Part shown: positions 51,583 through 60,875 of the stretch, piece by piece | Layout of the letters: the number at the start of each line of letters is the position of its first letter | Numbering within the stretch: position 1 is the first letter of the stretch | Source of the DNA: Arthrobacter mobilis | GTDB lineage: Bacteria; Actinomycetota; Actinomycetes; Actinomycetales; Micrococcaceae | Assembly: GCF_012395835.1 (NCBI RefSeq) | Contig: NZ_JAAZSQ010000014.1 | Span: 1-64,000, forward strand | Length of the DNA: 64,000 nt | Reading direction: 5' to 3' | Position numbers and translations under genes: made by a program | The notes under the pieces: model-generated | The model's input: only the letters and a program-made list of their open reading frames with translations | What the model was told of the DNA's origin: nothing | Database searches by the model: none

Positions 51583-52584
51583 ATGAGCAACCTGGAGAGC
51601 AACCCGCGGGAACTGACCTGCACCGGGACGGCCGGCGTGCTGACCCGGCCCGCCGTGCAGGTCCTGGCCCCGCGCGAGGTGCCCCTCGGCGGGCTGCGGG
51701 CGATGCCCGTGCGGCGCACGCTGCCGCAGCGCGAGCGCTCGCTGATCGGGCCCTGGTGCTTCCTGGACCACTACGGGCCGGACGATGTCCGGGCCACCGG
51801 GGGCATGCGCCTGCCCCCGCATCCGCACACCGGGCTGCAGACGGTCAGCTGGCTGTTCAGCGGGGAGATCGAGCACCGGGACAGCGCCGGCTACCACGCC
51901 CTGGTCCGCCCGGGCCAGCTGAACCTGATGACCGCCGGCCGCGGCATCAGCCATTCCGAGGTCTCCACCGCCGCCACCTCCGTGCTCCACGGCGCCCAGC
52001 TGTGGCTGGCGCTGCCGGACCGGGAACGCTTTACGGATCCGGGCTTCGAACACTATGCGCCGCCGGCGGTGGCGGGCGAGGGCTTCGAGCTGCGGGTGTT
52101 CATCGGCTCGCTGGCGGGCAGCAGTTCCCCGGTGCGCACCTTCTCGCCGGTGCTCGGCGCCGAGGTGCTGGTTGACGCCGGCGCCACCGTGCCGCTGGCC
52201 GTGGACCCGGCCTTCGAGCACGGGGTGCTGGTGGATGCCGGCAGCCCCGCGGTCAACGGCCAGCCGGTGGCCCGCGCGGAACTGGCCTACCTGCCGCCCG
52301 GCGGGCAGGAGCTGGTCCTGGCCGCCGGGGACGAGCCGGTGCGGGTGCTGCTGCTGGGCGGGCAGCCGCTGGGGGAGACCATCGTGATGTGGTGGAACTT
52401 CGTGGGCCGCTCGCACGAGGAGGTCGTCCAGTACCGGGCCAACTGGCAGGCCCAGATCGGGGCCGAGCCGCCCGGCCCGCCGCTGCCGGCGGCCCAGAGC
52501 CAGTTCGGCACCGTCACCGGCAACACCATGGACCCGCTGCCGGCCCCGGCGCTGCCGAACGCAAGGCTGCGTCCGCGTGGCTGA
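51583..52584 (+). CDS. Pirin family protein
   Basis: A 333-residue bicupin. The N-terminal metal site has PHPHTGLQTVSWLFSGEIEH and the conserved MTAGRGISHSE. The second cupin is divergent and the protein ends with a Pro-rich tail. Pirins bind iron and act as quercetinases or regulators of central metabolism; which applies here is unknown. GGAGG lies 6 nt before the ATG. The stop overlaps the next start by 8 nt, beginning a three-gene unit. Confidence 0.93.
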   Translation: MSNLESNPRELTCTGTAGVLTRPAVQVLAPREVPLGGLRAMPVRRTLPQRERSLIGPWCFLDHYGPDDVRATGGMRLPPHPHTGLQTVSWLFSGEIEHRDSAGYHALVRPGQLNLMTAGRGISHSEVSTAATSVLHGAQLWLALPDRERFTDPGFEHYAPPAVAGEGFELRVFIGSLAGSSSPVRTFSPVLGAEVLVDAGATVPLAVDPAFEHGVLVDAGSPAVNGQPVARAELAYLPPGGQELVLAAGDEPVRVLLLGGQPLGETIVMWWNFVGRSHEEVVQYRANWQAQIGAEPPGPPLPAAQSQFGTVTGNTMDPLPAPALPNARLRPRG

Positions 52585-52912
52585 GCCGGCCGCCGGTGCC
52601 CCCGCGGCACCGGGTGAAATCGACATTGTCCACAATCCGGAGCGCCGCCGGTACGAGCTGCGCGACGACGGCGTCGTCATCGGCTTCACCAAGTACCGGC
52701 GGGCCGGGGGCAAGGTCGTCTTCATCCACACCGAGGTCGACGAGGACTATGCCGGCCAGGGCCTGGCCTCGAAGCTGGCCCGCTTCGCGCTGGCCGACGT
52801 GCGGGCCTCGGGCCGCCGGATCGTGCCGGTCTGCCCGTACATCGCCTCCTGGCTGCGCACGCACCACGACTTCGATGACCTGGTGGACTGGCCGGCAGAG
52901 CAGGAAGGCTGA
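52577..52912 (+). CDS. Small GNAT-like N-acetyltransferase (YjdJ type)
   Basis: A 111-residue member of the short GNAT group: RRRYELRDDGVVIGFTKYRR, FIHTEVDEDYAGQGLASKL (acetyl-CoA loop), RRIVPVCPYIASWLRTHHDF. The substrate is unknown. The GTG start lies inside the pirin gene, so it is translationally coupled. Confidence 0.9.
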   Translation: MAEPAAGAPAAPGEIDIVHNPERRRYELRDDGVVIGFTKYRRAGGKVVFIHTEVDEDYAGQGLASKLARFALADVRASGRRIVPVCPYIASWLRTHHDFDDLVDWPAEQEG

Positions 52913-52916
52913 CGGA

Positions 52917-53393
52917 GTGGAACCGCTGCACGGAGGCAAGCTGTACCTGGACAAGCAGCATCCGGCCCTTTGGCGGGCGCTGAACGGCATGGGCCTGAAG
53001 GCCAAGGAGGCCGCCGAGGCGGCCGGGCTGGACCGGATCCTGATCGAGCTGCTGTACGTCCGGATCTCGCAGCTCAACGGCTGCGCCTACTGCCTGAACC
53101 TGCATGTGGGGCAGGCGCTGGAGCACGGGGAGACCCAGCAGCGGATTGCCGTGCTGCCGGCCTGGCGGGACACCGAGGTGTTCACGCCCAAGGAGCGGGC
53201 GGCCCTGGCCCTGGCCGAGGCGGTTACCGAGCTGGCCGGGGCGGACGAGCTGGAGCGCGAGCTGGCCGAGGCCCGCACCGGGCTCAGCGACGACGAGTTC
53301 TCCGCCGTCAACTGGCTGGTGATCACCATGAACGCGTTCAACCGGGTCTCGATTGTCAGCAGGCATCCGGTGCGCAACAACCGCCGGAAGTAG
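52917..53393 (+). CDS. AhpD-like carboxymuconolactone decarboxylase family protein
   Basis: A 158-residue helical protein with the AhpD redox motif NGCAYCLNLHV (CxxC and nearby His) in LLYVRISQLNGCAYCLNLHV, suggesting peroxidase or peroxiredoxin-reductase-type activity. Four nucleotides after the acetyltransferase gene. With pirin it may form an oxidative-stress unit. Confidence 0.93.
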   Translation: MEPLHGGKLYLDKQHPALWRALNGMGLKAKEAAEAAGLDRILIELLYVRISQLNGCAYCLNLHVGQALEHGETQQRIAVLPAWRDTEVFTPKERAALALAEAVTELAGADELERELAEARTGLSDDEFSAVNWLVITMNAFNRVSIVSRHPVRNNRRK

Positions 53394-53398
53394 CCGGC

Positions 53399-54301
53399 CT
53401 ACGGGCCGGGACGCAGGGCCTCGGTTGCCGTCGTCCGCACCGCCTCGGTGAGCAGCTCCAGCAGCGGGGAGCTGATTTTCCAGCGCTGCCAGTACAGCGG
53501 CACGTCCAGGGGCATTTCCGGGGCGAGCTCGCGCAGCGCCCCGCTGGCCAGGCCGTCCAGGCAGTGCTGCTCGGGCAGCAGCGCCCAGCCCAGGCCGAGC
53601 CGGACCGCCTCCGCGAATTCCGCCGAGGCCGGGACATAGTGCCGGGGCGCGTGCAGGTCTCGCCCGGTCAGCTGCCGGTAGAACCGGTTCTGGATCTCGT
53701 CCTTGCGGTCGAAATCCACCACCGGGGCGTCCCCGGGCCAGCCGGTCTCCTCCGGCCCGGCGTCCGGGCGCGGCCAGGCCGCGAGGAAGTCCGGGCTGGC
53801 CACCGCGCGGTAGCGCAGTGCGCCCAGGGCCTCGACGGTGCAGCCCTGGACCGCCTCCGGGGCCGCGGTCACCGCCGCCATGACCCGGCCGGTCCGCAGC
53901 AGGGCGCTGGAGTGCTGCTCATCCTCCCGGTGGATCTCGAAGCACGCCCCGGCCTCGCGCGGAATCCGGGCCAGCACGGGCAGGAACCAGGTGGCCAGGG
54001 AGTCCGCGTTGACCACCAGCGGCAGCGTCGCGGCGCCGCCGGCGTCGCCGAGGGCGCGGGCGGCGTCCGCCTGCAGCTGGCCCACCTGCCGGGCCAGCCG
54101 CATCACGGCCTCCCCTGCGGCGGTCGGCAGCACCGGCACGCTCCGCTGCAGCAGCACCTGGCCCGCGGCCTGCTCCATCGCCTTGATCCGCTGGGAGACC
54201 GCGGACGCGGTCACGTGCAGCTGCCGTGCGGCGGCTTCGAAGGTGCCCTGCTCCACCGCGGCGGCAAAGGTCGCCAGATGCTCCAGCTGGAAATGCTTCA
54301 T
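53399..54301 (-). CDS. lysG: LysR-type regulator of lysine/arginine export
   Basis: A 300-residue ArgP/LysG-type protein: LEHLATFAAAVEQGTFEAAA, VTASAVSQRIKAMEQAAGQV, LVVNADSLATWFLPVL and a PRHYVPASAEFAEAVRLGLG segment near the C-terminus. It is divergent from a LysE exporter, the arrangement of Corynebacterium lysG-lysE, where LysG with lysine, arginine or histidine activates lysE. The ATG lies 6 nt after TAAGAT (minus strand), so it may be leaderless. Confidence 0.93.
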   Translation of the reverse strand: MKHFQLEHLATFAAAVEQGTFEAAARQLHVTASAVSQRIKAMEQAAGQVLLQRSVPVLPTAAGEAVMRLARQVGQLQADAARALGDAGGAATLPLVVNADSLATWFLPVLARIPREAGACFEIHREDEQHSSALLRTGRVMAAVTAAPEAVQGCTVEALGALRYRAVASPDFLAAWPRPDAGPEETGWPGDAPVVDFDRKDEIQNRFYRQLTGRDLHAPRHYVPASAEFAEAVRLGLGWALLPEQHCLDGLASGALRELAPEMPLDVPLYWQRWKISSPLLELLTEAVRTTATEALRPGP

Positions 54302-54302
54302 T

Positions 54303-54372
54303 AGAGAATCTTAGGTATCCAGAGAATCTTTAGCTGTACCGGGTGAAGCACCTGCCGGTAGCGTCGACGGTT
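54303..54372. promoter_or_regulatory. lysG-lysE divergent promoter with repeated AGAGAATCTT
   Basis: AGAGAATCTT occurs at 54303-54312 and again at 54321-54330, spaced 18 nt. The first copy overlaps the lysG -10 (TAAGAT on the minus strand). The lysE -10 is probably TAGCGT (54359-54364). The repeats are likely LysG binding sites. Confidence 0.6.
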
Positions 54373-54993
54373 GTGACTACAGCAGACATCCTCCAGTCCG
54401 TGGTGCTGGGCCTGGGTACCGGGCTGGCCCTGATCGTGGCCATCGGCGCGCAGAACGCCTTTGTGCTGCGCCAGGGCATCCGCGGCGAGCACGTGGCCGC
54501 CGTCGTGCTGATCTGCGCTGCGTCCGATGCCGTGCTGATCGCCGCCGGCATCCTGGGCATCGGCACGCTGGTGCAGGTGGTGCCGGTGGCCCTGGACGTG
54601 ATCCGGCTGGCTGGTGCGGCCTTCCTGGCCGGCTACGGGGTGATGGCCGCGAAGCGGGCGATCCGCCCGGGCTCGCTCGTGGCGGCCGCGCAGGCGGGCC
54701 GGCCCGGCGCCCGGGCCGCGGTGGGCACCGTGCTGGCGCTGACCTGGCTGAACCCGCACGTCTACCTGGACACCGTGCTGCTGCTGGGCTCGGTGGCCAG
54801 CAGCCAGGGCGAGGGACGCTGGCTCTTCGGCGCCGGGGCGATGCTCGGCAGCGTCCTCTGGTTCTGCGCGCTCGGCTTCGGGGCCCGGCTGCTGCGGCCG
54901 GTCTTTGCCCGCCCCGGTGCCTGGCGTATTCTGGACGGCCTGATCGCCGTTGTGATGTTCACCCTGGGCATCCGGCTCGCCTTCGGCCTGTAG
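54373..54993 (+). CDS. lysE: LysE/ArgO-family amino-acid exporter
   Basis: A 206-residue, six-helix LysE protein: LGTGLALIVAIGAQNAFVLR at the N-terminus, then AGAAFLAGYGVMAAKRA, and LALTWLNPHVYLDTVLLLGS with the family NPH motif. It exports lysine or arginine driven by the membrane potential. The GTG at 54373 lies 8 nt after TAGCGT and no ribosome site is seen, so a leaderless start is likely. Confidence 0.95.
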   Translation: MTTADILQSVVLGLGTGLALIVAIGAQNAFVLRQGIRGEHVAAVVLICAASDAVLIAAGILGIGTLVQVVPVALDVIRLAGAAFLAGYGVMAAKRAIRPGSLVAAAQAGRPGARAAVGTVLALTWLNPHVYLDTVLLLGSVASSQGEGRWLFGAGAMLGSVLWFCALGFGARLLRPVFARPGAWRILDGLIAVVMFTLGIRLAFGL

Positions 54994-55030
54994 GCGCCGG
55001 CTGTCCGGGACGGGCAGGAAGGGGAAAACG

Positions 55031-55648
55031 ATGCCCCCGCACAGGCGCGCCGGCCCGGAGCCGGCAGCCGAGGTCGTCGCCATTACCGCCGAAACCTGGC
55101 CCTTGTTCGAGGAACTGCTCGGCCCCGGCGGGCTGCAGGGCGGCTGCTGGTGCTCGTGGTTCCGGCTCTCCTCGAAGGAGTACGGCGCCGCCACCTCCGC
55201 CGGGCGCAAGGCCTTCGTGCACGGCCGGGTGCTCGACGGCGAGCCGTTCGGCCTGGTTGCCGTGGTCGAGGGCATGCCTGCGGCCTGGGTATCGGTCGCG
55301 CCGCGGGCCTGCCACGCCCGGCTGCTGCGGTCCCCGATCGCCCGGCTCCCGGAGGGGGAGGAGGAGGGCGTCTGGTCCGTGGCCTGCTTCTACGTGGCCG
55401 CGAAGGCGCGCGGGCGGCACCTGACCGGGCAGCTGCTCGAGGCCGCGGCGGCGTACGCGGCCGGGCACGGCGCCCGCGTGCTGGAGGGCTACCCGGTGGA
55501 CCCGGGCGGGGAACGGATGGCCCCGGCCGGGCTGTACCACGGCACGCTGGCGATGTTCCTGCAGGCCGGGTTCGAGCTGGTGGAGCGCCGGGGCGTCCGC
55601 CGGGCGCTGGTGCGCCGGCAGCTGCCGCCGGGCCCCGGCCGGGACTGA
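55031..55648 (+). CDS. GNAT-family acetyltransferase
   Basis: A 205-residue protein: ETWPLFEELLGPGGLQGGCW at the N-terminus with the GCWCSWFRL pattern, then VSVAPRACHARLLRS. A late core reads VWSVACFYVAAKARGRHLTG and LLEAAAAYAAGHGARVLEGY. It belongs to a GNAT subfamily seen widely in actinobacteria; the substrate is unknown. GGAAGGGGAAA precedes the ATG. Confidence 0.9.
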   Translation: MPPHRRAGPEPAAEVVAITAETWPLFEELLGPGGLQGGCWCSWFRLSSKEYGAATSAGRKAFVHGRVLDGEPFGLVAVVEGMPAAWVSVAPRACHARLLRSPIARLPEGEEEGVWSVACFYVAAKARGRHLTGQLLEAAAAYAAGHGARVLEGYPVDPGGERMAPAGLYHGTLAMFLQAGFELVERRGVRRALVRRQLPPGPGRD

Positions 55649-55663
55649 GCCGGAAGCCCGGCC

Positions 55664-56194
55664 TCAGTCCTGCGGTTCCCGTTCCGGCAGCCCGCGCAGC
55701 AGCCGTCCGGTCCGGCGCGCGTCCCGGTAGGCCAGGACGACGGCGGCGATGGCCAGGCCCAGGCTGAGGATGCCCAGCGGATTGCACAGCGCCGTGGACA
55801 GGCCCAGCGCCGAATCGCCGAGCAGCCGGGACATGACCGAGCCGCCCCGGGCGCCAAAATCCGGCACGGTGAAGCCGAAGCCGAGGGCCGCCAGCCAGGC
55901 GCCGGCGAGCACCGCGGAGGTGTCCGCCGGCGCGGCAAACGGACGGTACTTCGCCGCCGTCGCCGTCGTGCGCACACCCGCGAGCAGCAGCAGGATCAGC
56001 AGCACCGGGCCCAGCGTGAAGGCCAGCAGCACGGTCAGCTGGCCGCCGATGCCGAACAGCACCCGCCCGGCCGCCGCCCACAGCGGCACGAGGAGGGCCA
56101 TCGGCACGCTCACCGCGGCGACGGCGGTGCGGAAGGCCCCTGCCGGGCGGCTGATGCGGGCCGGGCGGGGCGGACGGACGGAGGCGGAGTTCAC
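55664..56194 (-). CDS. Hypothetical membrane protein, four helices
   Basis: A 176-residue membrane protein with four helices (around FRTAVAAVSVPMALLVPLWA, LLAFTLGPVLLILLLLAGV, VLAGAWLAALGFGFTV and LGILSLGLAIAAVVLAY). No family is recognised. The GTG start follows TACAGT by 6 nt (minus strand), so it may be leaderless; the longer frame to 56410 is not supported. Divergent from rpf. Confidence 0.78.
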   Translation of the reverse strand: MNSASVRPPRPARISRPAGAFRTAVAAVSVPMALLVPLWAAAGRVLFGIGGQLTVLLAFTLGPVLLILLLLAGVRTTATAAKYRPFAAPADTSAVLAGAWLAALGFGFTVPDFGARGGSVMSRLLGDSALGLSTALCNPLGILSLGLAIAAVVLAYRDARRTGRLLRGLPEREPQD

Positions 56195-56411
56195 CGTTTT
56201 ACTGTACGTTCCCCGCCGGTCCGGCCGGCCGCCAGTCCGGAAACTTCCGGAACGGCGGCCGGTGGATGGCGGGAGGCCGGAGAGAAAATCTCGATTTGGT
56301 AACGGAATAACGTTCGTGTAACGTTGCCCGCGTGCCCGGGGCCAGTTCCCCGGCACGCCGGGCCTATCCGGCATCAAAAAACCGAATATGCTCGGCGCTG
56401 CCCACACCATA

Positions 56412-56468
56412 CGCCGTCAACATGGCAGTCGTCGTAAATGACCTCGATCTGACGAGTGGTTGACGGCG
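56412..56468 (+). promoter_or_regulatory. Structured leader element upstream of rpf
   Basis: CGCCGTCAAC (56412-56421) is the exact complement of GTTGACGGCG (56459-56468), enclosing 37 nt with a nested CGTC/GACG pair. It lies 33 nt before the rpf start. Farther upstream, 56300-56325 carries repeated AACGTT-like sequences that may be promoter elements. The 307-nt spacer 56195-56501 has no gene. A switch or attenuator role is only inferred. Confidence 0.45.
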
Positions 56469-56477
56469 GCGCTATGA

Positions 56478-57188
<711 letters not shown>

Positions 57189-57261
57189 GGATCCGGGCCC
57201 TCGGGCCCGTTCCCGGCAGTCTGCCGGAGCGGCTGCGCCTCATGGGCGCGCCGCGACCAGG

Positions 57262-57301
57262 AAAAAGCCCCGCGCCCTTCCCCATCTGCGCGGGGCTTTT
57301 T
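57262..57301 (+). terminator. Intrinsic terminator after rpf
   Basis: A perfect 14-bp stem (57262-57275 with 57288-57301) has arms AAAAAGCCCCGCGC and ends in TTTTT. The A-run on the other side lets it also serve the minus-strand LOG gene, which ends at 57379. Confidence 0.9.
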
Positions 57302-57378
57302 CCTGCCCCGGGACTGCCCCAGGACGCTTCCGCCGCCGTGCGGCCCGGACCCTCGGCCGGCTGCCCGGCCGGGCCCGC

Positions 57379-57963
57379 TCAGCTGCCCGGGATCTCCGCG
57401 GGCCGCCGCCACTTCCGCTGCGGCGCCCGCCAGCGCACGATGGCTTCCAGCAGCCCCTCGGCGGTCTCCTCGACAATGAGCGCGTTGCGGAACTCGTCCG
57501 TGACGAAGCCGGCGCCGACCATGCCGTCCAGGCCCGCCAGCAGCGGATTCCAGAAGCCGTTGACATTGATGAAGGCGATCGGCTTCGCGTGGATGCCCAG
57601 CTGCAGCCAGGTCCAGGCCTCGAAGATCTCCTCCAGCGTGCCGATCCCGCCCGGCAGGGCCACGAAGCCGTCGGCGAGGTCGGCCATCAGCTGCTTGCGC
57701 TCGTGCATTGAACCCACCACGTGCAGCCGGCTCAGCCCGGTGTGCCCGACTTCCGCGGACTGCAGGGCGTCCGGTATGACGCCGATGACCTCGCCGCCGG
57801 CGGCCAGGGCGCTGTCGGCCACCGTGCCCATCAGGCCGACCCGGCCGCCGCCGTAGACGATGCCGACCGAATGCGAGGCGAGCCCGGCGGCGAACCGGCC
57901 GGCAGCCTCGGCGAACAGGGGATCATGACCCGGGGACGAACCGGTAAAGACAGCCAGACGCAT
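57379..57963 (-). CDS. LOG-family phosphoribohydrolase-like protein
   Basis: A 194-residue LOG protein, once annotated as lysine decarboxylase: RLAVFTGSSPG at the N-terminus, GIVYGGGRVGLMGTVADSAL, and the catalytic motif VALPGGIGTLEEIFEAWTW. It releases the base from cytokinin-type or other nucleoside monophosphates. The start is set at 57963 because GATAAT ends 7 nt upstream and itself contains the alternative upstream ATG (57972), which would then not be transcribed. Confidence 0.95.
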   Translation of the reverse strand: MRLAVFTGSSPGHDPLFAEAAGRFAAGLASHSVGIVYGGGRVGLMGTVADSALAAGGEVIGVIPDALQSAEVGHTGLSRLHVVGSMHERKQLMADLADGFVALPGGIGTLEEIFEAWTWLQLGIHAKPIAFINVNGFWNPLLAGLDGMVGAGFVTDEFRNALIVEETAEGLLEAIVRWRAPQRKWRRPAEIPGS

Positions 57964-58005
57964 GCCTGCCATTATCGCACCCGGGACGGGGCGGGCGCTG
58001 GATGC

Positions 58006-59448
58006 TCAGCCGCCGGCGACCGACTGGATGATCAGCACCTCCTGGCCGGGATTCACCCGGGTCCCGGTGCCGTCCAGGCGGCGGATGTCCTCGCCGTCCA
58101 GGAAGCAGTTCACATGCCGGCGGATGGCCCCGGTTTCGTTGCGCACCCGGCGGTCGAAGACCGGGTACTCCCTAGCCAGCTCGTCCAGCAGCTGCCCGAT
58201 GGTGGCCGGCTCCCGGAGCCGGACCGGCAGTTCGCGGCGGTTGCCGGTGTGCTGGGCCAGCAGGCCGGGAACGACGACGGTGACCGTCGGCTCGGCATCG
58301 TCCACCTTCGGCGCTCCTTCTGCCGGTGTCCTCAGCGGCCCGGCAGCACGGCGGCGCACGCAGAGCACATCCGGCAGGTGCGCGGCCACCTCGGTGAAGT
58401 GCGCTCCCTCGTCCGCGCTGGCGTAGACGCTGCCGCCGCGGGTGCCCAGGTACACGCCCGCCGGTTCGGCGGTGTCGACGGCTGCCGCATCGCGCAGCAC
58501 CACGTTGAATTCGTGCTCGGGAAGGCCGGCGTCCAGCCGCAGCCAGGAGGCTCCGGCGTCATCGGTGCGGTGCACCGCCAGCCGCCCGTCGGGCGGGATC
58601 CGCTCGCAGTCGGCCTTGATCGGCACGATCCACGCCGTGCCGGCGCGGTGCGGGTGGGCCAGCATGACGAAGCCGAAGTCCGTGGGCAGTCCGTCCGCGA
58701 TGGAGACCCAGGTGTCGGCGTTGTCGTCCGAACGGTAGATGCCGTGGTGGTTCTGTGCGTACAGCCGCCGCGCGTCCCCGGCGTCCCGGGCGATCTTGTG
58801 CACGCACTGGCCGACTTCGGGGTTCGGATCCGGCAGGAAGTAGGCGCTGATGCCGTGGTTGCGGGCCTGCCAGGTGTGTCCGCCGTCGGAGCTGCGGTAG
58901 ACACCGCCGGTGCTCATCGCCACGTGCACGGTGTCCGGATCCGCCGGGCTCGGCAGGATCGAATGTGCCGCCGCGCCGCCGTAGCCGGCGCCCCACCGGT
59001 CCTTGTCGGGATGTTCCCAGAGGCCGCGGTTGAGCTCGAAATGCTCGCCGCCGTCGGTGGACTTCCACACCGAGATCGGCTCGCAGCCGGCCCACACCAC
59101 TCCCGGCCGGTCCGCGGCGTCCGGGGCCAGCTGCCAGATCCGCTCCACCGCCGCGCCGTCGCCGGGCCCGAAGCGGATGGCACCGTTGTCCGGTTCGGTC
59201 CAGGTTCCGCCCAGGTCGTCCGAATGGAACACGGTGGGGCCGAAATGCTCGGAGCGGGCGCCGACCAGCAGGCGCGTGCTGCCGCCGCGGGTGTCGATGC
59301 CGATGCTGGGGATCTCGTTCATCAGAAAGTGCGGACCGGACAGGGTCCATTCCGTCCGGTCCGCGCTGGTGGCCAGCCAGAGGCCCTTCTTGGTGCCGAT
59401 GGCCAGCAGGGTGGTTCCGGGGGAGGCTGCAGCTGCCATGGAACCCAT
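58006..59448 (-). CDS. BNR/sialidase-like beta-propeller fused to a MoaD/ThiS domain
   Basis: A 480-codon single frame. Residues 1 to about 370 are a glycosidase-like beta-propeller with repeated Asp-box-type blades (SDDLGGTWTEP, STDGGEHFELN, SSDGGHTWQARN, SDDNADTWVS, TDDAGASWLRL). Residues about 382-480 are a MoaD/ThiS-type beta-grasp ending in the diagnostic Gly-Gly (VLIIQSVAGG). The two are often separate neighbouring genes. Here no stop lies between them, but AGAAGGAG (58314-58321) precedes an in-frame GTG at 58305, so MoaD may also be made alone. The free C-terminal GG would allow adenylation and sulphur transfer. Cytoplasmic, no signal peptide. Confidence 0.85.
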   Translation of the reverse strand: MGSMAAAASPGTTLLAIGTKKGLWLATSADRTEWTLSGPHFLMNEIPSIGIDTRGGSTRLLVGARSEHFGPTVFHSDDLGGTWTEPDNGAIRFGPGDGAAVERIWQLAPDAADRPGVVWAGCEPISVWKSTDGGEHFELNRGLWEHPDKDRWGAGYGGAAAHSILPSPADPDTVHVAMSTGGVYRSSDGGHTWQARNHGISAYFLPDPNPEVGQCVHKIARDAGDARRLYAQNHHGIYRSDDNADTWVSIADGLPTDFGFVMLAHPHRAGTAWIVPIKADCERIPPDGRLAVHRTDDAGASWLRLDAGLPEHEFNVVLRDAAAVDTAEPAGVYLGTRGGSVYASADEGAHFTEVAAHLPDVLCVRRRAAGPLRTPAEGAPKVDDAEPTVTVVVPGLLAQHTGNRRELPVRLREPATIGQLLDELAREYPVFDRRVRNETGAIRRHVNCFLDGEDIRRLDGTGTRVNPGQEVLIIQSVAGG

Positions 59449-59530
59449 TCGACCACCGCCGCCGCGGTGGTGGCAACGGCCGGGCGCCGGGCGGGCGCCG
59501 CCGGGGAGGGATCCGGGAGAGAATAGCCGG

Positions 59531-60775
59531 GTGCCCGCCGAACCCGTACCCGAAGAGACCAGCCGCGCCCCCGGACCCGGACGGGCCTGGCTGTGGGTCC
59601 TGATCGGGGCCGCGATCCTGACCCAGACCGCGCTGAACCTGGCCCGGCCGGTGGTCTCCTACAAGGTGATCGCCCTCGGCGGGGACGCCGCGGCGGTCGG
59701 GCTCATCGCCGCCGTCTACGCCACGCTGCCGGTGGCGGCGGCCCTCTGGCTGGGGCGGGTCACCGACCGGCTGTCCTCGCTGCGGGCGCTGGTGGCCGCC
59801 GGAGCGGTGCTGCTGGCCGCCGCCTGCGCCCTGCTGGCCTGGGCCCCGGACCTGCTCTGGCTCGGGGCGGCCAGCGCGGTGCTGGGCATGGGGCACCTGG
59901 TCTTCACCATTGCCGGACAGTCGGCGATCGCCCGGTACGCGCCGCTGAACCTGCTCGACGCCGGGTTCGGCTGGTTCACCGCCGCGTTCTCCGGCGGCCA
60001 GCTGGCCGGCCCGCTGCTGGCGGGCCTGCTGCTCGGCCAGGGCCTGGCCGCGGGCGGGGACGGGCGGATGGCGGCGATCAATGCCGCGCTGCTGCTGGCC
60101 GCTGGCATCGCACTGGCGGCCTGGCCGCTGATGGCCGCCTACCGGCCCGGCGCCCGCCGGCGGCCGGCCGGACGGGCCGCCACCGCGCCGCCGGACGCGG
60201 CCGCGCCGGCCGACTCCGCGCTGCAGATCCTGCGCCGGCCCGGGGTGGCGTGGAACATGGTCGCCGCGCTGGCCCTGCTGGCCACCATCGACATCCTGGT
60301 GGCCTTCCTGCCGCTGCTGGCCGAGGAACGCGGCGTCGGCCCGGTGGCGGTCGGCGCGCTGCTGGCCGTGCGCGCCTGCGCCTCCATCATTTCGCGCCTG
60401 GCCCTTTCGAAGCTGCTGCAGCGCTTCAGCCGCCACCAGCTGCTGGTCGCCAGCCTGCTCGGCTCCGGTGCCGCGCTGCTGTTCACCCCGGTGTTCCTTG
60501 ACCTGTTCTGGGCCGCAGCCCTGGCCCTGGCGGTCGGCGGGCTGCTGCTCGGGCTGGGCCAGCCGCTGACCATGTCCCTAATCACCCAGTCGGTCCGGCC
60601 CGAATCCCGCGGCGCCGCCCTGGCGCTACGGCTGCTGGGCAACCGGGTGGGACAGGTCGGGCTCCCGCTGGCGGCCGGCCTGCTTGCCGCCCCGCTCGGG
60701 CCCTCCGGCGCGGTCTGGTTCGCCTGCGCGGTGCTCGGTGCCGCCGGGGCCGCGAAGCTGCGCCGCCCCGGCTGA
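59531..60775 (+). CDS. MFS transporter
   Basis: A 414-residue transporter with 12 helices, a central cytoplasmic loop (about residues 200-235, Arg/Ala-rich) and the MFS loop LGRVTDRLSSLRALVAAG. The substrate is unknown. The start is a GTG with GGAGAG about 9 nt upstream. Divergent from the propeller-MoaD gene. Confidence 0.9.
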   Translation: MPAEPVPEETSRAPGPGRAWLWVLIGAAILTQTALNLARPVVSYKVIALGGDAAAVGLIAAVYATLPVAAALWLGRVTDRLSSLRALVAAGAVLLAAACALLAWAPDLLWLGAASAVLGMGHLVFTIAGQSAIARYAPLNLLDAGFGWFTAAFSGGQLAGPLLAGLLLGQGLAAGGDGRMAAINAALLLAAGIALAAWPLMAAYRPGARRRPAGRAATAPPDAAAPADSALQILRRPGVAWNMVAALALLATIDILVAFLPLLAEERGVGPVAVGALLAVRACASIISRLALSKLLQRFSRHQLLVASLLGSGAALLFTPVFLDLFWAAALALAVGGLLLGLGQPLTMSLITQSVRPESRGAALALRLLGNRVGQVGLPLAAGLLAAPLGPSGAVWFACAVLGAAGAAKLRRPG

Positions 60776-60875
60776 AACCCCGCCGCCGGGCGCCGGGCCC
60801 GCCGCGGCCTGCTTGTCCGCTCCCGGGTCCGGGAGCATGCTGGTACCGACGGACGCGGGACACGGGAGTATGGGC

